This document shows positions 12,863 to 21,980 of a stretch of DNA of 64,000 nucleotides, in pieces. Each line of letters begins with the position of its first letter. The stretch's first letter is position 1. Position numbers and translations under genes: made by a program. The stretch is from Microbacterium sp. H83 (lineage in GTDB: Bacteria > Actinomycetota > Actinomycetes > Actinomycetales > Microbacteriaceae). Where the stretch lies: positions 162,073 through 226,072 of the forward strand of contig NZ_LWCU01000012.1 of assembly GCF_001650405.1 (NCBI RefSeq), read 5' to 3'. The notes beneath the pieces are model-generated. The model was not told the origin of the DNA and ran no database searches. It saw only the letters and a program-made list of their open reading frames with translations.

Positions 12863-13444
12863 TCAGCGCCAGCCGAGCAGGTCGCGGACCACCTGCTGGG
12901 AGGCGGGGCATCCGTCGTTGGCGATGCCGCGCATGGTCTCGTGGTCGACGAGCGCGGCCGACGAGGTCGCCGTGGCGGTCATGGCTTCGACGGCTGCCGA
13001 GATCCGCGGGGCGGCCGCCCAGGAGTACTCCGGATCGCCGTCACGAGACGCGTGCGGGAACACGACGAGCTCGGTGGTGCCGTCCGCCGCCTGACGGGCC
13101 GTGGCCACGACGAGGGTCGGCGGGATGCTGTGCTGCAGAGCCTTCGGCAGCGGGAAGGGGAACTCGTCGGCGATGAGGCCCGTCCAGAACGTCCGCTTCG
13201 ATCGCTTGGCGTCGCCGATCTCGAGGGACACCGCCTGCCAGGCGCTCCCCTCCGCGCGCAGGCGCTCGTCGAAGCCGTCCTGCCGCACGACGAATCCCTG
13301 GGCCACCAGCTGGTCGACGGCGAGTCGCAGGGCGTCGTCCGGAGAGTAGCGGACGGTCAGCCGTGCGCCGCGGAGGGGTCCGCTGTACGCCAGCCGAGAG
13401 AAGCGTGCGTCCGCACCCATTCCGTCGCGACGCGACACCGCCAT
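12863..13444 (-). CDS. Uncharacterised 193-residue protein of a WXG100 gene cluster
   Basis: I do not recognise the family. The protein is soluble, without signal peptide or membrane segment; it has a basic N-terminus (MAVSRRDGMGADARFSR), a central KRSKRTFWTGLIADEFPFP stretch and a C-terminal helix-rich part ending DLLGWR. It is the last of four genes in one block: ATG 13444 shares its first base with the stop of the WXG100 gene (TGATG). The context suggests a partner or accessory of the secreted small proteins, for example a chaperone, but no similarity supports this. A short GC hairpin (12849-12862) abuts its stop and may end the transcript. Confidence 0.8.
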   Translation of the reverse strand: MAVSRRDGMGADARFSRLAYSGPLRGARLTVRYSPDDALRLAVDQLVAQGFVVRQDGFDERLRAEGSAWQAVSLEIGDAKRSKRTFWTGLIADEFPFPLPKALQHSIPPTLVVATARQAADGTTELVVFPHASRDGDPEYSWAAAPRISAAVEAMTATATSSAALVDHETMRGIANDGCPASQQVVRDLLGWR

Positions 13445-13734
13445 CAGATGCTCCAGAGCGCGCCGACTCGGTCGTCCGCGTTCCGATACGCCTCGGCGGC
13501 CGTGCGCGCCGCGTCCGCGGCTCCGTGCAGGGCGGCGGCATGCGCTCCCATCTCCTGCAGCCAGCCGGACTGACGCCCCTGGTATGCGGTGGACGCGTCA
13601 CCCTGCCACTGCCCGGCGAGCGTGCCCGCGGCGCGCGAGAGCCCCGACAGCCGGTCCTCGATCCCGCTGGCGGCCGCTTCGAGCGCCGCGCCGAGCGCCT
13701 CGACCTGCGGGGGCTCCACGGAGTAGTCGGTCAT
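13444..13734 (-). CDS. WXG100-family type VII secretion target (EsxA/B-like)
   Basis: A 96-residue, mostly helical protein with the two hallmarks of the family: the WxG turn (GQWQGD, W43-Q44-G45) at mid-length and a C-terminal YxxxD secretion signal (Y83 to D87) after the second helix. Such proteins form helical-hairpin dimers and leave the cell through ESX/type VII systems. It overlaps the preceding 161-residue gene (ATGA) and the following 193-residue gene (TGATG), so expression is coupled. No EccC ATPase or other ESX machinery is in the window. The N-terminal PPQVEALGAALEAAA helix is typical. Confidence 0.88.
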   Translation of the reverse strand: MTDYSVEPPQVEALGAALEAAASGIEDRLSGLSRAAGTLAGQWQGDASTAYQGRQSGWLQEMGAHAAALHGAADAARTAAEAYRNADDRVGALWSI

Positions 13735-14216
13735 GCGAGGTTCCCTTCGTCCCGTCGACGCTGCACGTCGGCGATCACCGTCTGGATTCGTTCCGCCGCG
13801 GCGCGCAGATGAGCGGCCGATTCTCCGCGCGCGCCGTTCAGGATGTCGAGTGGCGTCGGCTCCTCGGCCTCGTCCTCCTGCTCCTCCCACAGCTCGCGGA
13901 GCTGCGAGAGGTTGTCCCGTGCGCGGCCCCGCAGGGTCTGGGCGGCGGTGGTCTCGTCGGCTCCGGAGAACACGTCCTCCAGTGTCGTCTGGTGCAGATC
14001 GATGCGCTGCTGCACCGTGCGCCACTCCGGTCCGAGCTCGCCGCTCCGAGCGCGCTCGGCCCGCTCTTCGTCGGCCCGCTCCTCCTCCGCCCGGTCCTCG
14101 AGCTCCTGCGCGTCGAGGAGCGCGTGCTCGGCCTGCACACGTCGCATCAGCTCCATGGCGTATTCGGCGAAGTCGGTCGGCAGGGGCGCCTCGTCGGGGA
14201 TGTATCCGTGCGCCAT
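13731..14216 (-). CDS. Acidic helical protein of the WXG100 cluster
   Basis: Unrecognised 161-residue protein. It is strongly acidic and helical, with runs such as EDRAEEERADEERAERAR near 40-58, likely coiled-coil, and a second helical block around LSQLRELWEEQEDEAEE. There is no signal peptide. It starts at ATG 14216 one base after the stop of the 398-residue gene and overlaps the WXG100 gene. Its size and helical content would fit a partner for the secreted helical proteins, but that is inference from context only. Confidence 0.82.
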   Translation of the reverse strand: MAHGYIPDEAPLPTDFAEYAMELMRRVQAEHALLDAQELEDRAEEERADEERAERARSGELGPEWRTVQQRIDLHQTTLEDVFSGADETTAAQTLRGRARDNLSQLRELWEEQEDEAEEPTPLDILNGARGESAAHLRAAAERIQTVIADVQRRRDEGNLA

Positions 14217-14217
14217 G

Positions 14218-15414
14218 TCAGACCCTCGCCGTCGCGCCGCGCACGAGACCCTCGTAGAGGTCGGCCATGCGGAAGTAGTTGTCCGCCATGTCCGCCACGC
14301 TCGAGGCCATGCCCGAGACGAGGTCGTAGATGCGGTTCAGCCATTTGTAGATCTTCATCGCGTAGTTGATGAGGTCGTAGACCGCGAAGCCGGCCTCGAC
14401 GGCCGCGGCGGCCCAGCCGACGAGCGGGACGGCGGCCTCCGCCGCCATTCGCATGAGCTTGCGTTCGAGGTTCTTGAGGACTTTGAGGATCAGACCGGCG
14501 ATCTCCTTGCTCAGCATCACGATCGCCTTGAGCGCGCTGCTCACCGTCCCCGCGGGGCCGGCGGCGACGGTGTGCGCCTGCGAGACGACGCCGGCGGCGG
14601 CGAGGAACGCCTCAGAGCCCTTGCCGGTCCACGACGCCATCGGGGGCAGCAGACCCATCGCGTTCTGTCCGAGGCCGCGGAGCGCGTCGCCGGTGTGGGT
14701 CCAGGCGAAGGATGCCTCGCGCATGCGCACCCAGTTGCCCGCGAACGGCTTCGTCGCCTCCTCCAGCAGGGAGAACCCGGCGAGCTGCTCGAACAGCCAG
14801 TCCACCGAGCCGAAGATCACGCCGGCCTTCCAGCGGATGCTCTCGATCTCGGGGTCCTCGGCGTGCGGCGCCGGCAGGTAGGAGCGCACGTCGACGATCT
14901 CCGAGACGGATCGCGAGGACGACAGGCCGTCGGCGACGCGGCGCCCGGCCTGGTCGCCGGTGCCGTCGGCCCACTCCGCCATCGAGTAGCCGTCCCAGAA
15001 GGCCTGGTTGAAGACGTTGCCGTCGGCGTCGTCATAGCGCGACGGAGCGGACTGCTGCGCGCCGCCGAGCGTCGGAGCAGACGGAGCGATGTAGCCCGGC
15101 ATGGTCGCGCCCAGCGTGCCGGCCACCGCACTCGCGGCCTCGTACGCCGCACGATCGGCCTCGAGATAGATCTCTCTGGTCTGCGTCATCTTCTCGGCGC
15201 CCGCGCCGAAGGCCTTGCCCGAGAACTCCGCGACCTTGTCGCCGGCGTCCACCACGGCCTCGTTCAACGGCTGCAGCAGCTGCAGGATGAGGCCGAGGTC
15301 GCCGTTCGTGAGCCGGGCGTACTGGGCGAGATGCTCCCGCACCGCCTGCGCGTGCCCCTCCTGGTGCTCGAGCACCTGCGTCGCCAGCGACATGTTCGAC
15401 AGGATGATGTCCAT
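14218..15414 (-). CDS. Large ESX/type VII secretion-like protein with internal WxG
   Basis: A 398-residue protein heading the four-gene cluster. Residues 1-95 look like an ESX-type helical hairpin and end with a YxxxD motif (Y83-L-E-A-D87), the type VII export signal, though the turn lacks the WxG tryptophan. A second possible hairpin near 240-300 holds WTG (W262-T-G264) followed by KGSEAF. The region 325-365 is hydrophobic (LVGWAAAAVEAGFAVYDLIN) and might insert into a membrane or oligomerise. The C-terminus shows no toxin domain that I recognise, so it does not look like an LXG toxin. A run of eight G lies just before ATG 15414, and TAGAAC at 15429-15434 (minus strand) is a possible -10. 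Confidence 0.82.
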   Translation of the reverse strand: MDIILSNMSLATQVLEHQEGHAQAVREHLAQYARLTNGDLGLILQLLQPLNEAVVDAGDKVAEFSGKAFGAGAEKMTQTREIYLEADRAAYEAASAVAGTLGATMPGYIAPSAPTLGGAQQSAPSRYDDADGNVFNQAFWDGYSMAEWADGTGDQAGRRVADGLSSSRSVSEIVDVRSYLPAPHAEDPEIESIRWKAGVIFGSVDWLFEQLAGFSLLEEATKPFAGNWVRMREASFAWTHTGDALRGLGQNAMGLLPPMASWTGKGSEAFLAAAGVVSQAHTVAAGPAGTVSSALKAIVMLSKEIAGLILKVLKNLERKLMRMAAEAAVPLVGWAAAAVEAGFAVYDLINYAMKIYKWLNRIYDLVSGMASSVADMADNYFRMADLYEGLVRGATARV

Positions 15415-15460
15415 GGTCCCCCCCCCTGGTTCTATCGACAGCCAGCGTAGCGGACGACGG

Positions 15461-17056
15461 TCAGGAAGCGGCCTGCAGCTCCTCGTCCACGCCGTCGGGG
15501 TGCACGAGCGGCTCGGAGCGTCGCGTGGAGCGGATGGGGTGGCCGGTGGTCGAGAGGCAGCGCCCTGTCGCGAGATCCCACTTCCAGTCGTGCATGCTGC
15601 AGGTGAGGATGCCCTCGCCGTCGACCGTCCCCGTACGGGTCAGGTCGGCTCGGAGATGCGGGCAGCGACGCTGCACGACCCAGTCGCCGATCTCGGCATC
15701 CTCGGTCTGATCCGTCTGCTCCTGATACCAGTTCTCGACGTACTCGATCCGGTCGACGGAGAGGCACTTGAGGAAGGTCGTCAGGAACTCGTTGAACTTG
15801 CCGCTGCGGCCGACGCTGAACTGCATCGACAGGAAGATCGAGTTCGACCAGTCGATCTCGTGGTCGCGGATGTTCGTCGAGACGAGGTCGGCGGGGATGG
15901 TGTACCAGTAGATGCACTCCTCCCCCGCGTACTCGCGCACCTTGGCGCGCGGGAAGTCGACCACCATGTCGAGGTCGCCGATCCGGAAGCGGACGCATCC
16001 TCCGACGCCGAGGCGGATCGTGCGCGACTTCTTCAGCAGCGGCTCCCACCAGGTCTTCAGCGCGTCGAGGATCTCCGCCGCGGGGAGGACCTCCGCCCGC
16101 GATGCCTCTTCGTCAAGGATCTCCTGCTGACGGGAGGCGCGCTGCTCCTCGAGATACGCCCACTTGTCGTCGAAGATGTGGGCGAGCTCGTCCTCGGTGT
16201 AGAGCGACTGCTCGGTGGTCACCGCACCGCCGTCGACGGTCACGACCGTGCCCGGCACGAAGAGGTGCCCGTCGTACTGCGGCGAGAGCTCCTTCATGTG
16301 CGCGAGGAACTGCTTCTGATCCGTGAAGATCGACTCGCCGTTGCGGCCCATGCCGTTGAAGTCGAACAGATCGTCGCGCAGGAACATCGGCGGCCCCGCC
16401 ATCGGGAAGACGTGCGGGGCGTCGACCTTGTCGATGTAGTACATGGCCCGCTTGTTCTGCGCATCGCGCTTGAGCCCCGCGAAGTTCTGCTTGGCGTCGA
16501 GCGGAAGGTCGTAGACCATGGGCCACCAGATGGCGCCGGAGACCTGCGTGAAGTACGCGTCGGGCTTGCCGAAGTGCAGCAGCTTCTCGAGGTCGAGGGG
16601 GTGCGAGTCGTTCTGGTTCAGCACCGATCCGGTGCCGTCGTCGACGCTCAGCGACGAGTCGCCGATCGGTCCGTCGCTCGGCGCGCGCAGAGGCGTGATC
16701 ATGATCTTGAGGTCGCCGCGTTCGATGATCTCGCCGGCGGGCGCGTACGTGATGTTGGTGTAGCCGAGCGCGCGGATGTCCTGCTCGAGATCGTCGATCG
16801 GGTACTCGGGCAGGAGCACCTCGATGTCCTTGCGGATGTAGCGCTCGAGCAGCGCGGGATCGAAGTGGTCGCGGTGCCGGTGCGAGATGTAGAGGAAGTC
16901 CGCCTCCCGACCGAAGCGCTCCCAGTCGAGGGCGCGGTTGTCGGGGAACGGGAACCAGGAGCCGAAGAACGACGGCCCGAGAACCGGGTCGCAGATGATG
17001 TTCCCGCCGACCGTCTCGATGAACATCCCGGCGTGGCCGAGTCCCGTGATCCGCAT
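15461..17056 (-). CDS. namH: UDP-MurNAc hydroxylase-like MBL-fold/Rieske oxygenase (NamH)
   Basis: The 531-residue protein combines an N-terminal metallo-beta-lactamase fold (SHRHRDHFD near 60) with a C-terminal Rieske [2Fe-2S] domain (RCPH about 20 residues before CSMHDWKW, near residues 470-500). This architecture and the opening GLGHAGMFIETVGGNI, with SWFPFPDNRALDW soon after, match mycobacterial NamH, which oxidises the N-acetyl group of UDP-muramic acid to N-glycolyl. Microbacterium is known for N-glycolyl peptidoglycan, so the role fits. ATG 17056 has AGGAGG six bases ahead. The other candidate is a CMP-sialic acid hydroxylase-like enzyme, less likely in this host. Confidence 0.87.
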   Translation of the reverse strand: MRITGLGHAGMFIETVGGNIICDPVLGPSFFGSWFPFPDNRALDWERFGREADFLYISHRHRDHFDPALLERYIRKDIEVLLPEYPIDDLEQDIRALGYTNITYAPAGEIIERGDLKIMITPLRAPSDGPIGDSSLSVDDGTGSVLNQNDSHPLDLEKLLHFGKPDAYFTQVSGAIWWPMVYDLPLDAKQNFAGLKRDAQNKRAMYYIDKVDAPHVFPMAGPPMFLRDDLFDFNGMGRNGESIFTDQKQFLAHMKELSPQYDGHLFVPGTVVTVDGGAVTTEQSLYTEDELAHIFDDKWAYLEEQRASRQQEILDEEASRAEVLPAAEILDALKTWWEPLLKKSRTIRLGVGGCVRFRIGDLDMVVDFPRAKVREYAGEECIYWYTIPADLVSTNIRDHEIDWSNSIFLSMQFSVGRSGKFNEFLTTFLKCLSVDRIEYVENWYQEQTDQTEDAEIGDWVVQRRCPHLRADLTRTGTVDGEGILTCSMHDWKWDLATGRCLSTTGHPIRSTRRSEPLVHPDGVDEELQAAS

Positions 17057-17082
17057 GCATTCCTCCTGAAGTGAACCGTACG

Positions 17083-17088
17083 AGTCTA
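17083..17088 (-). promoter_or_regulatory. Candidate -10 box of namH
   Basis: TAGACT (minus strand, within TTAGACTCG) would start the transcript about 20 bases before the ATG, leaving room for the AGGAGG ribosome site. Confidence 0.4.
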
Positions 17089-17130
17089 ACGGCGGCCTCC
17101 TGAAGGGCCGCGGGGACCGGCCGGGAGAAA

Positions 17131-20100
17131 TCATCCCTCGTCGAAGAGGCCCTTGATGTCGTCGGCCGTGAGCGACTGCGCGAAGAGCTCCTCGTCGTCC
17201 ATGACGGCCGTGAAGAGCCGCGCCTTGCGCTGCTGCAGCTGCAGGACCTTCTCCTCGATCGTGCCGGTGGAGATCATCCGGTAGACGAACACCTGACTCG
17301 TCTGACCGATGCGGTGCGTGCGGTCGATGGCCTGCGCCTCCGCCGCGGGGTTCCACCAGGGATCGAGCAGGAACACGTAGTCGGCCTCGGTCAGGGTGAG
17401 ACCGAAGCCGCCGGCCTTGAGGCTGATGAGGAACACCGGCTGCTCCCCCGTCTTGAACCCGTCGATCACATCCTGTCGACGCCGCGTCGACCCGTCGAGG
17501 TGCGCGTACGGGATGCCGGCGGCCCGCAGTCGATCGGCGGCCATGTCGAGGAAGGATGTGAACTGGCTGAACACGAGAGCGCGGTGGCCCTCCGCCTGCA
17601 GCTCGACGACGCGATCGAGCAGCGTGTCGAGCTTCGCGGAGCCGATCTCGGCGTCGTTCTCGTCCACGAGGCCGGGGGCGAGGCTCAGCATCCGCAGCAG
17701 CGTGAGCGACCGGAAGACGATGAAGCGATGCCGGTCGAGATCGTCGAGCAGTCCGAGGACCTTCTGGCGTTCGCGCTGCAGCACGACGTCGTAGAGAGCG
17801 CGATGCTCGGCTCCCAGCTCGACCTCGAGGAGCTGCTCCTGCTTCTCCGGGAGATCCGACGCGACGAGCTCCTTCGTGCGCCGGAGGACGAGCGGTCTGA
17901 TGCGCCGGCGCAGCTGCGCGAGCCGCCGGGCCCGGTATTCGCCGCCCTCCTCGTTCTCGGGCACCTTGCCCTTCTCGATCGGCTGGATGTAGCGGTCCCG
18001 GAACTTGCGCGCGGAGGGGAAGAGCCCGGGGGCCGCCAGCTTCAGGAGCGCCCACAGCTCGGAGAGGCTGTTCTCCATCGGCGTGCCCGTGACCGCGAAG
18101 GTCACGTCGGCGCGGAAGGTCGCGATCGCGCGATGCAGCTTCGTCTGCGGATTCTTGACGAACTGCGCCTCATCGAGGATGAGACCCGCCCATTCCACCT
18201 GTCGGAACGCGTCCTCGTCGAGCCGGGCGACCGTGTAGGAGCTCACGACCAGATCTGCGGATGCCGCGGCCGCGGTCAGTGCTCCCGCCCGCTTTCCGCT
18301 CGTGCTGTCGACGATCGTGACGCGCAGCCCCGGGGTGAACCGCGCGGCCTCGGACCGCCACGTGCTGAGCACCGAGGTGGGCGCCAGCACCAGGAAGGGA
18401 CGCGTCTCCCCCGTCTCCCTGGTGTGCTGCACGAACGAGAGCAGCTGGAGGGTCTTGCCCAGGCCCATGTCGTCCGCGAGGATGCCGCCGAGACGGTGGC
18501 GCCACAGGAACGCGAGCCAGTCGAACCCCGTCTTCTGGTACGGGCGCAGCTCGGCCCGCACGCCCTCCGGGAGCGCGGTCGCCGGCACTCCGGTCGCCTC
18601 GCGAAGGCCCTGGGCCGTGGCGCGCCAGCTGACCGCGGGCTGCGCCTCGTCGGCGAGGTCCTCGAACTCCTCCCAGAGGTCGGTCTGATAGCGGCTGATG
18701 CGAGGGCCGGTCTCCCACTCGTCGAGCTCCCCGGCCTCCTCGATGAGGTCCCGCAGGCGATCCAGGGCCGGATGGCTCAGCGAGAAGTAGCCGCCGTCGG
18801 CGAGCAGCAGCTTCTTCCTGCCCTTGCTCAGCGCCGTGAACAGGGGCCCGAAGGGGATGCGGCGACCGTCGATCGTCACGAGGATGCCGAGGTCGAACCA
18901 GTCGGAGTCGGTGGTCTCGACGGTGGTGACGGTGACATCGGGAGAGCCGGTGAGCTCGCGGTACTCCTTGCGCTCGCCCGTCGTCGTGACCGTGACGCCG
19001 ATGCGTTCGAGGGCGGGAGCCACCTCGGCCACGAAGGCCGCCGCGTCGATGTCGTGCAGAGACCCGGCGGGCCGGAAGCTGGTCGGCCGATGCTCCTGCC
19101 ACACGGACTCGATCTCGGCGCGGATCGCCGCCTCGGCAGCGACATCGCGGACGGCCGACTCGCTCCATGCGAACGGCACCGTGCCGAATGTCCCGTACGA
19201 CCACTCGAACGTGTAGCTCACCACGTCGCCGCGCTCGAACGCGATGGTGAGCACCGGCGTCGGCGACGGGACGTGGGGCAGTGCGACCGGGCCGACCGTG
19301 CGCACGGCCGAGCGCCGGGCGAGCAGTGGATACGCCGAGTCGATGAAGGCCTGCTCCTCGGCCGCCGGGACGACCAGCGGGGCGGGGCTGGCGAGCAGGG
19401 CTCTGGTCTGCTCGCTGAGCGGTGCCTCGGCCAGCGTGAGCTCCATGCGACGGCCGACGAGTTCGGCGACGTACAGACCGGTGCGCCCGATCGGGTGCGC
19501 CAGCCCCTCCGGCACCTCGCGACCGTCCACCCGCACCTCCGCGGCGACGGAGAGCGAGCCGTCGTCCGCTCGGGCGATGCGCGCCGTGACCTCCGCGGTC
19601 GATGCCAGAGACACGGCGGCGCTCTTCTGACTGGACACGATCGGGATGCCGAGATCCGGTCCCGTCCGCAGGTGCGCCCAGAGGAGCGCGGATTCGATCT
19701 GGTCCACCACGAGCCACTCCCCGGCGTTGCCGGAGAGCAGCGAATCGCGGGAGATGCTCAGGAGATCGCCGAACCACCGGTTCTGCACGCGTCCGAACTG
19801 CGCGGCGTCCCGGCGCACCGCGTCCCACCCGGCGTGCCCCTGGATCCAGGCACCGGTCTGCGCGCTGCGCATCAGCGGACGGATGGCGAGCAGCAGCTCC
19901 CCGTCGGCCTTCGCGAGATCGCGGGGCGTCGCGGGGCGCACCGGGCGCGGCCCCCAGTTCGTGTCGGCCCGGCTCGCCCGGTGGCGCAGCTCGACGCCCA
20001 GCGCGAGCGGCAGCGTGTGCCGACCGGCCGCCGGGTCCATCAGGGTCCGCCAGGACGCGGCCGGGATCGGAGCGGAGGGCGCGGCAGCCGGCTGCGCCGA

Positions 20101-20436
20101 CGGCGCCGACGGCGCCTCGAGCGCAGCCGCCTGCTGGGAGTACTCGTGCACGTTCGACGCCAGGAGCGTCGCGACGACATGCTTGCACCCCGACCGCACG
20201 GGGCACGAGCACCCGGTCGTGCGGAGTCGGCGTCGGCCGTTGGAGTCGACGAAGACGACCTCGGTCAGGTACTGCGCGTCATTGCTGCCGCGCACATGGC
20301 CCTCGAGCTCGAGTAGGTCCTCGTGCCAGACGACGTCGAGGACGTTCCCCTCGCGGAAGTACGCCAGGCCGCGCTTGTAGCCGCCGGCGTCCGTGATCTG
20401 CATGAGTTCGCGGAGATCGACGTGCGGCGCGGGCAT
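17131..20436 (-). CDS. SWIM zinc finger - SNF2 family ATP-dependent helicase/translocase
   Basis: The 1101-residue protein begins with a SWIM zinc finger (C76-x-C78-x5-C84-x-H86) followed by an alanine/proline-rich linker and a long middle domain. The last ~450 residues form the SNF2 ATPase: Walker A DDMGLGKTLQLL, the DEAQ box in LILDEAQFVKNP, and motif VI THRIGQTSQVFVYR. Related proteins are RapA/HepA-like remodellers that move on double-stranded DNA, possibly recycling RNA polymerase or aiding repair. I chose ATG 20436, with the SWIM domain close behind; an upstream extension would run through the nusB terminator. It is a single gene after that hairpin. Confidence 0.92.
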   Translation of the reverse strand: MPAPHVDLRELMQITDAGGYKRGLAYFREGNVLDVVWHEDLLELEGHVRGSNDAQYLTEVVFVDSNGRRRLRTTGCSCPVRSGCKHVVATLLASNVHEYSQQAAALEAPSAPSAQPAAAPSAPIPAASWRTLMDPAAGRHTLPLALGVELRHRASRADTNWGPRPVRPATPRDLAKADGELLLAIRPLMRSAQTGAWIQGHAGWDAVRRDAAQFGRVQNRWFGDLLSISRDSLLSGNAGEWLVVDQIESALLWAHLRTGPDLGIPIVSSQKSAAVSLASTAEVTARIARADDGSLSVAAEVRVDGREVPEGLAHPIGRTGLYVAELVGRRMELTLAEAPLSEQTRALLASPAPLVVPAAEEQAFIDSAYPLLARRSAVRTVGPVALPHVPSPTPVLTIAFERGDVVSYTFEWSYGTFGTVPFAWSESAVRDVAAEAAIRAEIESVWQEHRPTSFRPAGSLHDIDAAAFVAEVAPALERIGVTVTTTGERKEYRELTGSPDVTVTTVETTDSDWFDLGILVTIDGRRIPFGPLFTALSKGRKKLLLADGGYFSLSHPALDRLRDLIEEAGELDEWETGPRISRYQTDLWEEFEDLADEAQPAVSWRATAQGLREATGVPATALPEGVRAELRPYQKTGFDWLAFLWRHRLGGILADDMGLGKTLQLLSFVQHTRETGETRPFLVLAPTSVLSTWRSEAARFTPGLRVTIVDSTSGKRAGALTAAAASADLVVSSYTVARLDEDAFRQVEWAGLILDEAQFVKNPQTKLHRAIATFRADVTFAVTGTPMENSLSELWALLKLAAPGLFPSARKFRDRYIQPIEKGKVPENEEGGEYRARRLAQLRRRIRPLVLRRTKELVASDLPEKQEQLLEVELGAEHRALYDVVLQRERQKVLGLLDDLDRHRFIVFRSLTLLRMLSLAPGLVDENDAEIGSAKLDTLLDRVVELQAEGHRALVFSQFTSFLDMAADRLRAAGIPYAHLDGSTRRRQDVIDGFKTGEQPVFLISLKAGGFGLTLTEADYVFLLDPWWNPAAEAQAIDRTHRIGQTSQVFVYRMISTGTIEEKVLQLQQRKARLFTAVMDDEELFAQSLTADDIKGLFDEG

Positions 20437-20450
20437 GGCCCCATCCTTCC

Positions 20451-20478
20451 CGCGGCATCCGACATCCGGGATGCCGCG
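20451..20478 (-). terminator. Hairpin terminator after nusB
   Basis: A perfect 10-bp stem (CGCGGCATCC with GGATGCCGCG) and 8-base loop between the nusB stop and the SNF2 start. No U-tract. Confidence 0.6.
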
Positions 20479-20491
20479 CCTCGGGTCGTCG

Positions 20492-20902
20492 TCAGGCGGC
20501 GCGAGCCACGCGGGCGAGCACGCCGTGCACGAACGCGCCGGAGTCGTCGGTCGAGAACTCCTTCGCGAGCTCCACGGCCTCGTCGATCGCGACCGCGGTG
20601 GGCACCTCGTCGTTGAACAGGATCTCCCAGACGCCGATGCGCAGGAGCGCACGATCGACCGCGGGCATCCGCTCGAGCTTCCAGTCGCGGCTGTGCGTGG
20701 TGATCTGCTCGTCGATCTCGTCGCGGTTGTCGATGATGCCGTCGACGACCTCTCGGGCGTAGAGCCACGAGGCCTCGCGGGCGGGCTCGGACGCCGCGCG
20801 CTTGGCCTCGGCCGCCAGTGCGACGGCGACCTCGTCGCCGCGGACGTCGGCGGAGAACAGGATGTCGAGTGCGCGCTTGCGCGCCTTCGTGCGGGCGCTC
20901 AC
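20492..20902 (-). CDS. nusB: Transcription antitermination factor NusB
   Basis: RNA-binding factor that with NusE (S10) supports rRNA antitermination. The 136-residue all-helical product has the N-terminal RKRALDILFSADVRG and the C-terminal DEAVELAKEFSTDDSGAFVHG typical of the family. GTG 20902 lies three bases after the efp stop, so the two are co-transcribed, the usual actinobacterial efp-nusB order. A hairpin 14 bases after its stop ends the unit. Confidence 0.96.
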   Translation of the reverse strand: MSARTKARKRALDILFSADVRGDEVAVALAAEAKRAASEPAREASWLYAREVVDGIIDNRDEIDEQITTHSRDWKLERMPAVDRALLRIGVWEILFNDEVPTAVAIDEAVELAKEFSTDDSGAFVHGVLARVARAA

Positions 20903-20905
20903 GCC

Positions 20906-21466
20906 TTACTTCTCGCGGCCGAGGTAGTCACCGGTGCGGGTGTCGACCTTGACCTTGGTGCCGGCCTCGACGAACAGCGGCACCTGGATCTCGTAGCCGG
21001 TCTCGAGGGTCGCGGGCTTGGTGCCGGCAGACGAGCGGTCGCCCTGCAGACCCGGCTCCGTGTACGTGATCTCGAGGATCACCGAGGCGGGGAGGTCGAT
21101 GTAGAGCGGGTTGCCGTTGTTCAGCGCGATGGTGACCTGCTGGTTCTCGAGCAGGAAGTTCTTCGCGTCGCCGACCGTGGGAGCGCCGACCGTGATCTGG
21201 TCGAAGTCCGTCTGGTCCATGAAGACGTAGCCGTCGCCGTCGGTGTACAGGTACGTGAAGTCGCGGCGGTCGACGTTCTCGATGTCGATCTTCGCGCCGG
21301 CGTTGTAGGTGCGGTCGACGACCTTGCCCGAGACGACGTTCTTCAGCTTGGTGCGCACGAACGCGCCGCCCTTGCCGGGCTTGACGTGCTGGAACTCGAT
21401 GACGCTCCAGAGCTGCCCGTCGATGCTGAGGACGACGCCGTTCTTGATGTCTGCGGTAGATGCCAT
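20906..21466 (-). CDS. efp: Translation elongation factor P
   Basis: Relieves ribosome stalling at polyproline. The 186-residue, three-domain protein has [11 protein letters not shown] near 28-38, where the lysine of PGKG is the usual tip residue entering the peptidyl-transferase centre; no EpmA/B-type modification gene is nearby. I chose ATG 21466 ([10 protein letters not shown]) over longer frames that run into the promoter. The 73-base upstream gap contains a TAGAAT -10 that uses the aroQ stop codon. Confidence 0.97.
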   Translation of the reverse strand: MASTADIKNGVVLSIDGQLWSVIEFQHVKPGKGGAFVRTKLKNVVSGKVVDRTYNAGAKIDIENVDRRDFTYLYTDGDGYVFMDQTDFDQITVGAPTVGDAKNFLLENQQVTIALNNGNPLYIDLPASVILEITYTEPGLQGDRSSAGTKPATLETGYEIQVPLFVEAGTKVKVDTRTGDYLGREK

Positions 21467-21536
21467 GCGCTGAAGGTTCCGTTTCGTGAGTCTGCGGGGC
21501 CGCTCGAACCAGGTGGACTGGGTGGGCCGAGAGTCG

Positions 21537-21542
21537 ATTCTA
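21537..21542 (-). promoter_or_regulatory. Candidate -10 box of efp-nusB overlapping the aroQ stop
   Basis: TAGAAT on the minus strand; its first three bases are the aroQ TAG stop. It predicts a leader of about 65 bases for efp. The -35 side is weak. Confidence 0.5.
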
Positions 21543-21980
21543 CGGGATGAGCGCCGCGAGCTGCCGCACGGCGCTCGCATACCCCTCGACGCCTTCGCCG
21601 ATCACCCGCACCGCGGCGACGTCGTGGAGGTAGGAGTGGTGACGGAACTCCTCGCGTGCGTACACATCCGAGATGTGCACCTCGGCGAACGGCAGGGCGA
21701 CGCCCGTCAGCGCGTCGCGCAGGGCGACCGAGGTGTGGGTCAGCCCCCCGGGATTGATGACGACGGCGGCGCAGTCCTCGCGCGCGGCGTGGATCGCGTC
21801 GATGAGGACGCCCTCGTGATTGCTCTGGATGGCGCGCACGTCGAACCCCTCTGCTGCGGCGGCGTCCGCGGTCAGCCGCTCGACGTCGGCGAGAGTCGCC
21901 GTGCCGTAGACGTCCGGCTCACGGCTGCCCAGCAGATTCAGGTTCGGCCCGTTCACGAGGAGGATCCGCCGGCGGGTCAC
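21540..21980 (-). CDS. aroQ: Type II 3-dehydroquinate dehydratase
   Basis: Third enzyme of the shikimate pathway, dehydrating 3-dehydroquinate. The 146-residue product is the dodecameric type II form: [17 protein letters not shown] near 10-26 (catalytic tyrosine loop), QSNHEG near 50 and a [16 protein letters not shown] segment. GTG 21980 overlaps the aroB stop as GTGA. Confidence 0.97.
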   Translation of the reverse strand: MTRRRILLVNGPNLNLLGSREPDVYGTATLADVERLTADAAAAEGFDVRAIQSNHEGVLIDAIHAAREDCAAVVINPGGLTHTSVALRDALTGVALPFAEVHISDVYAREEFRHHSYLHDVAAVRVIGEGVEGYASAVRQLAALIP

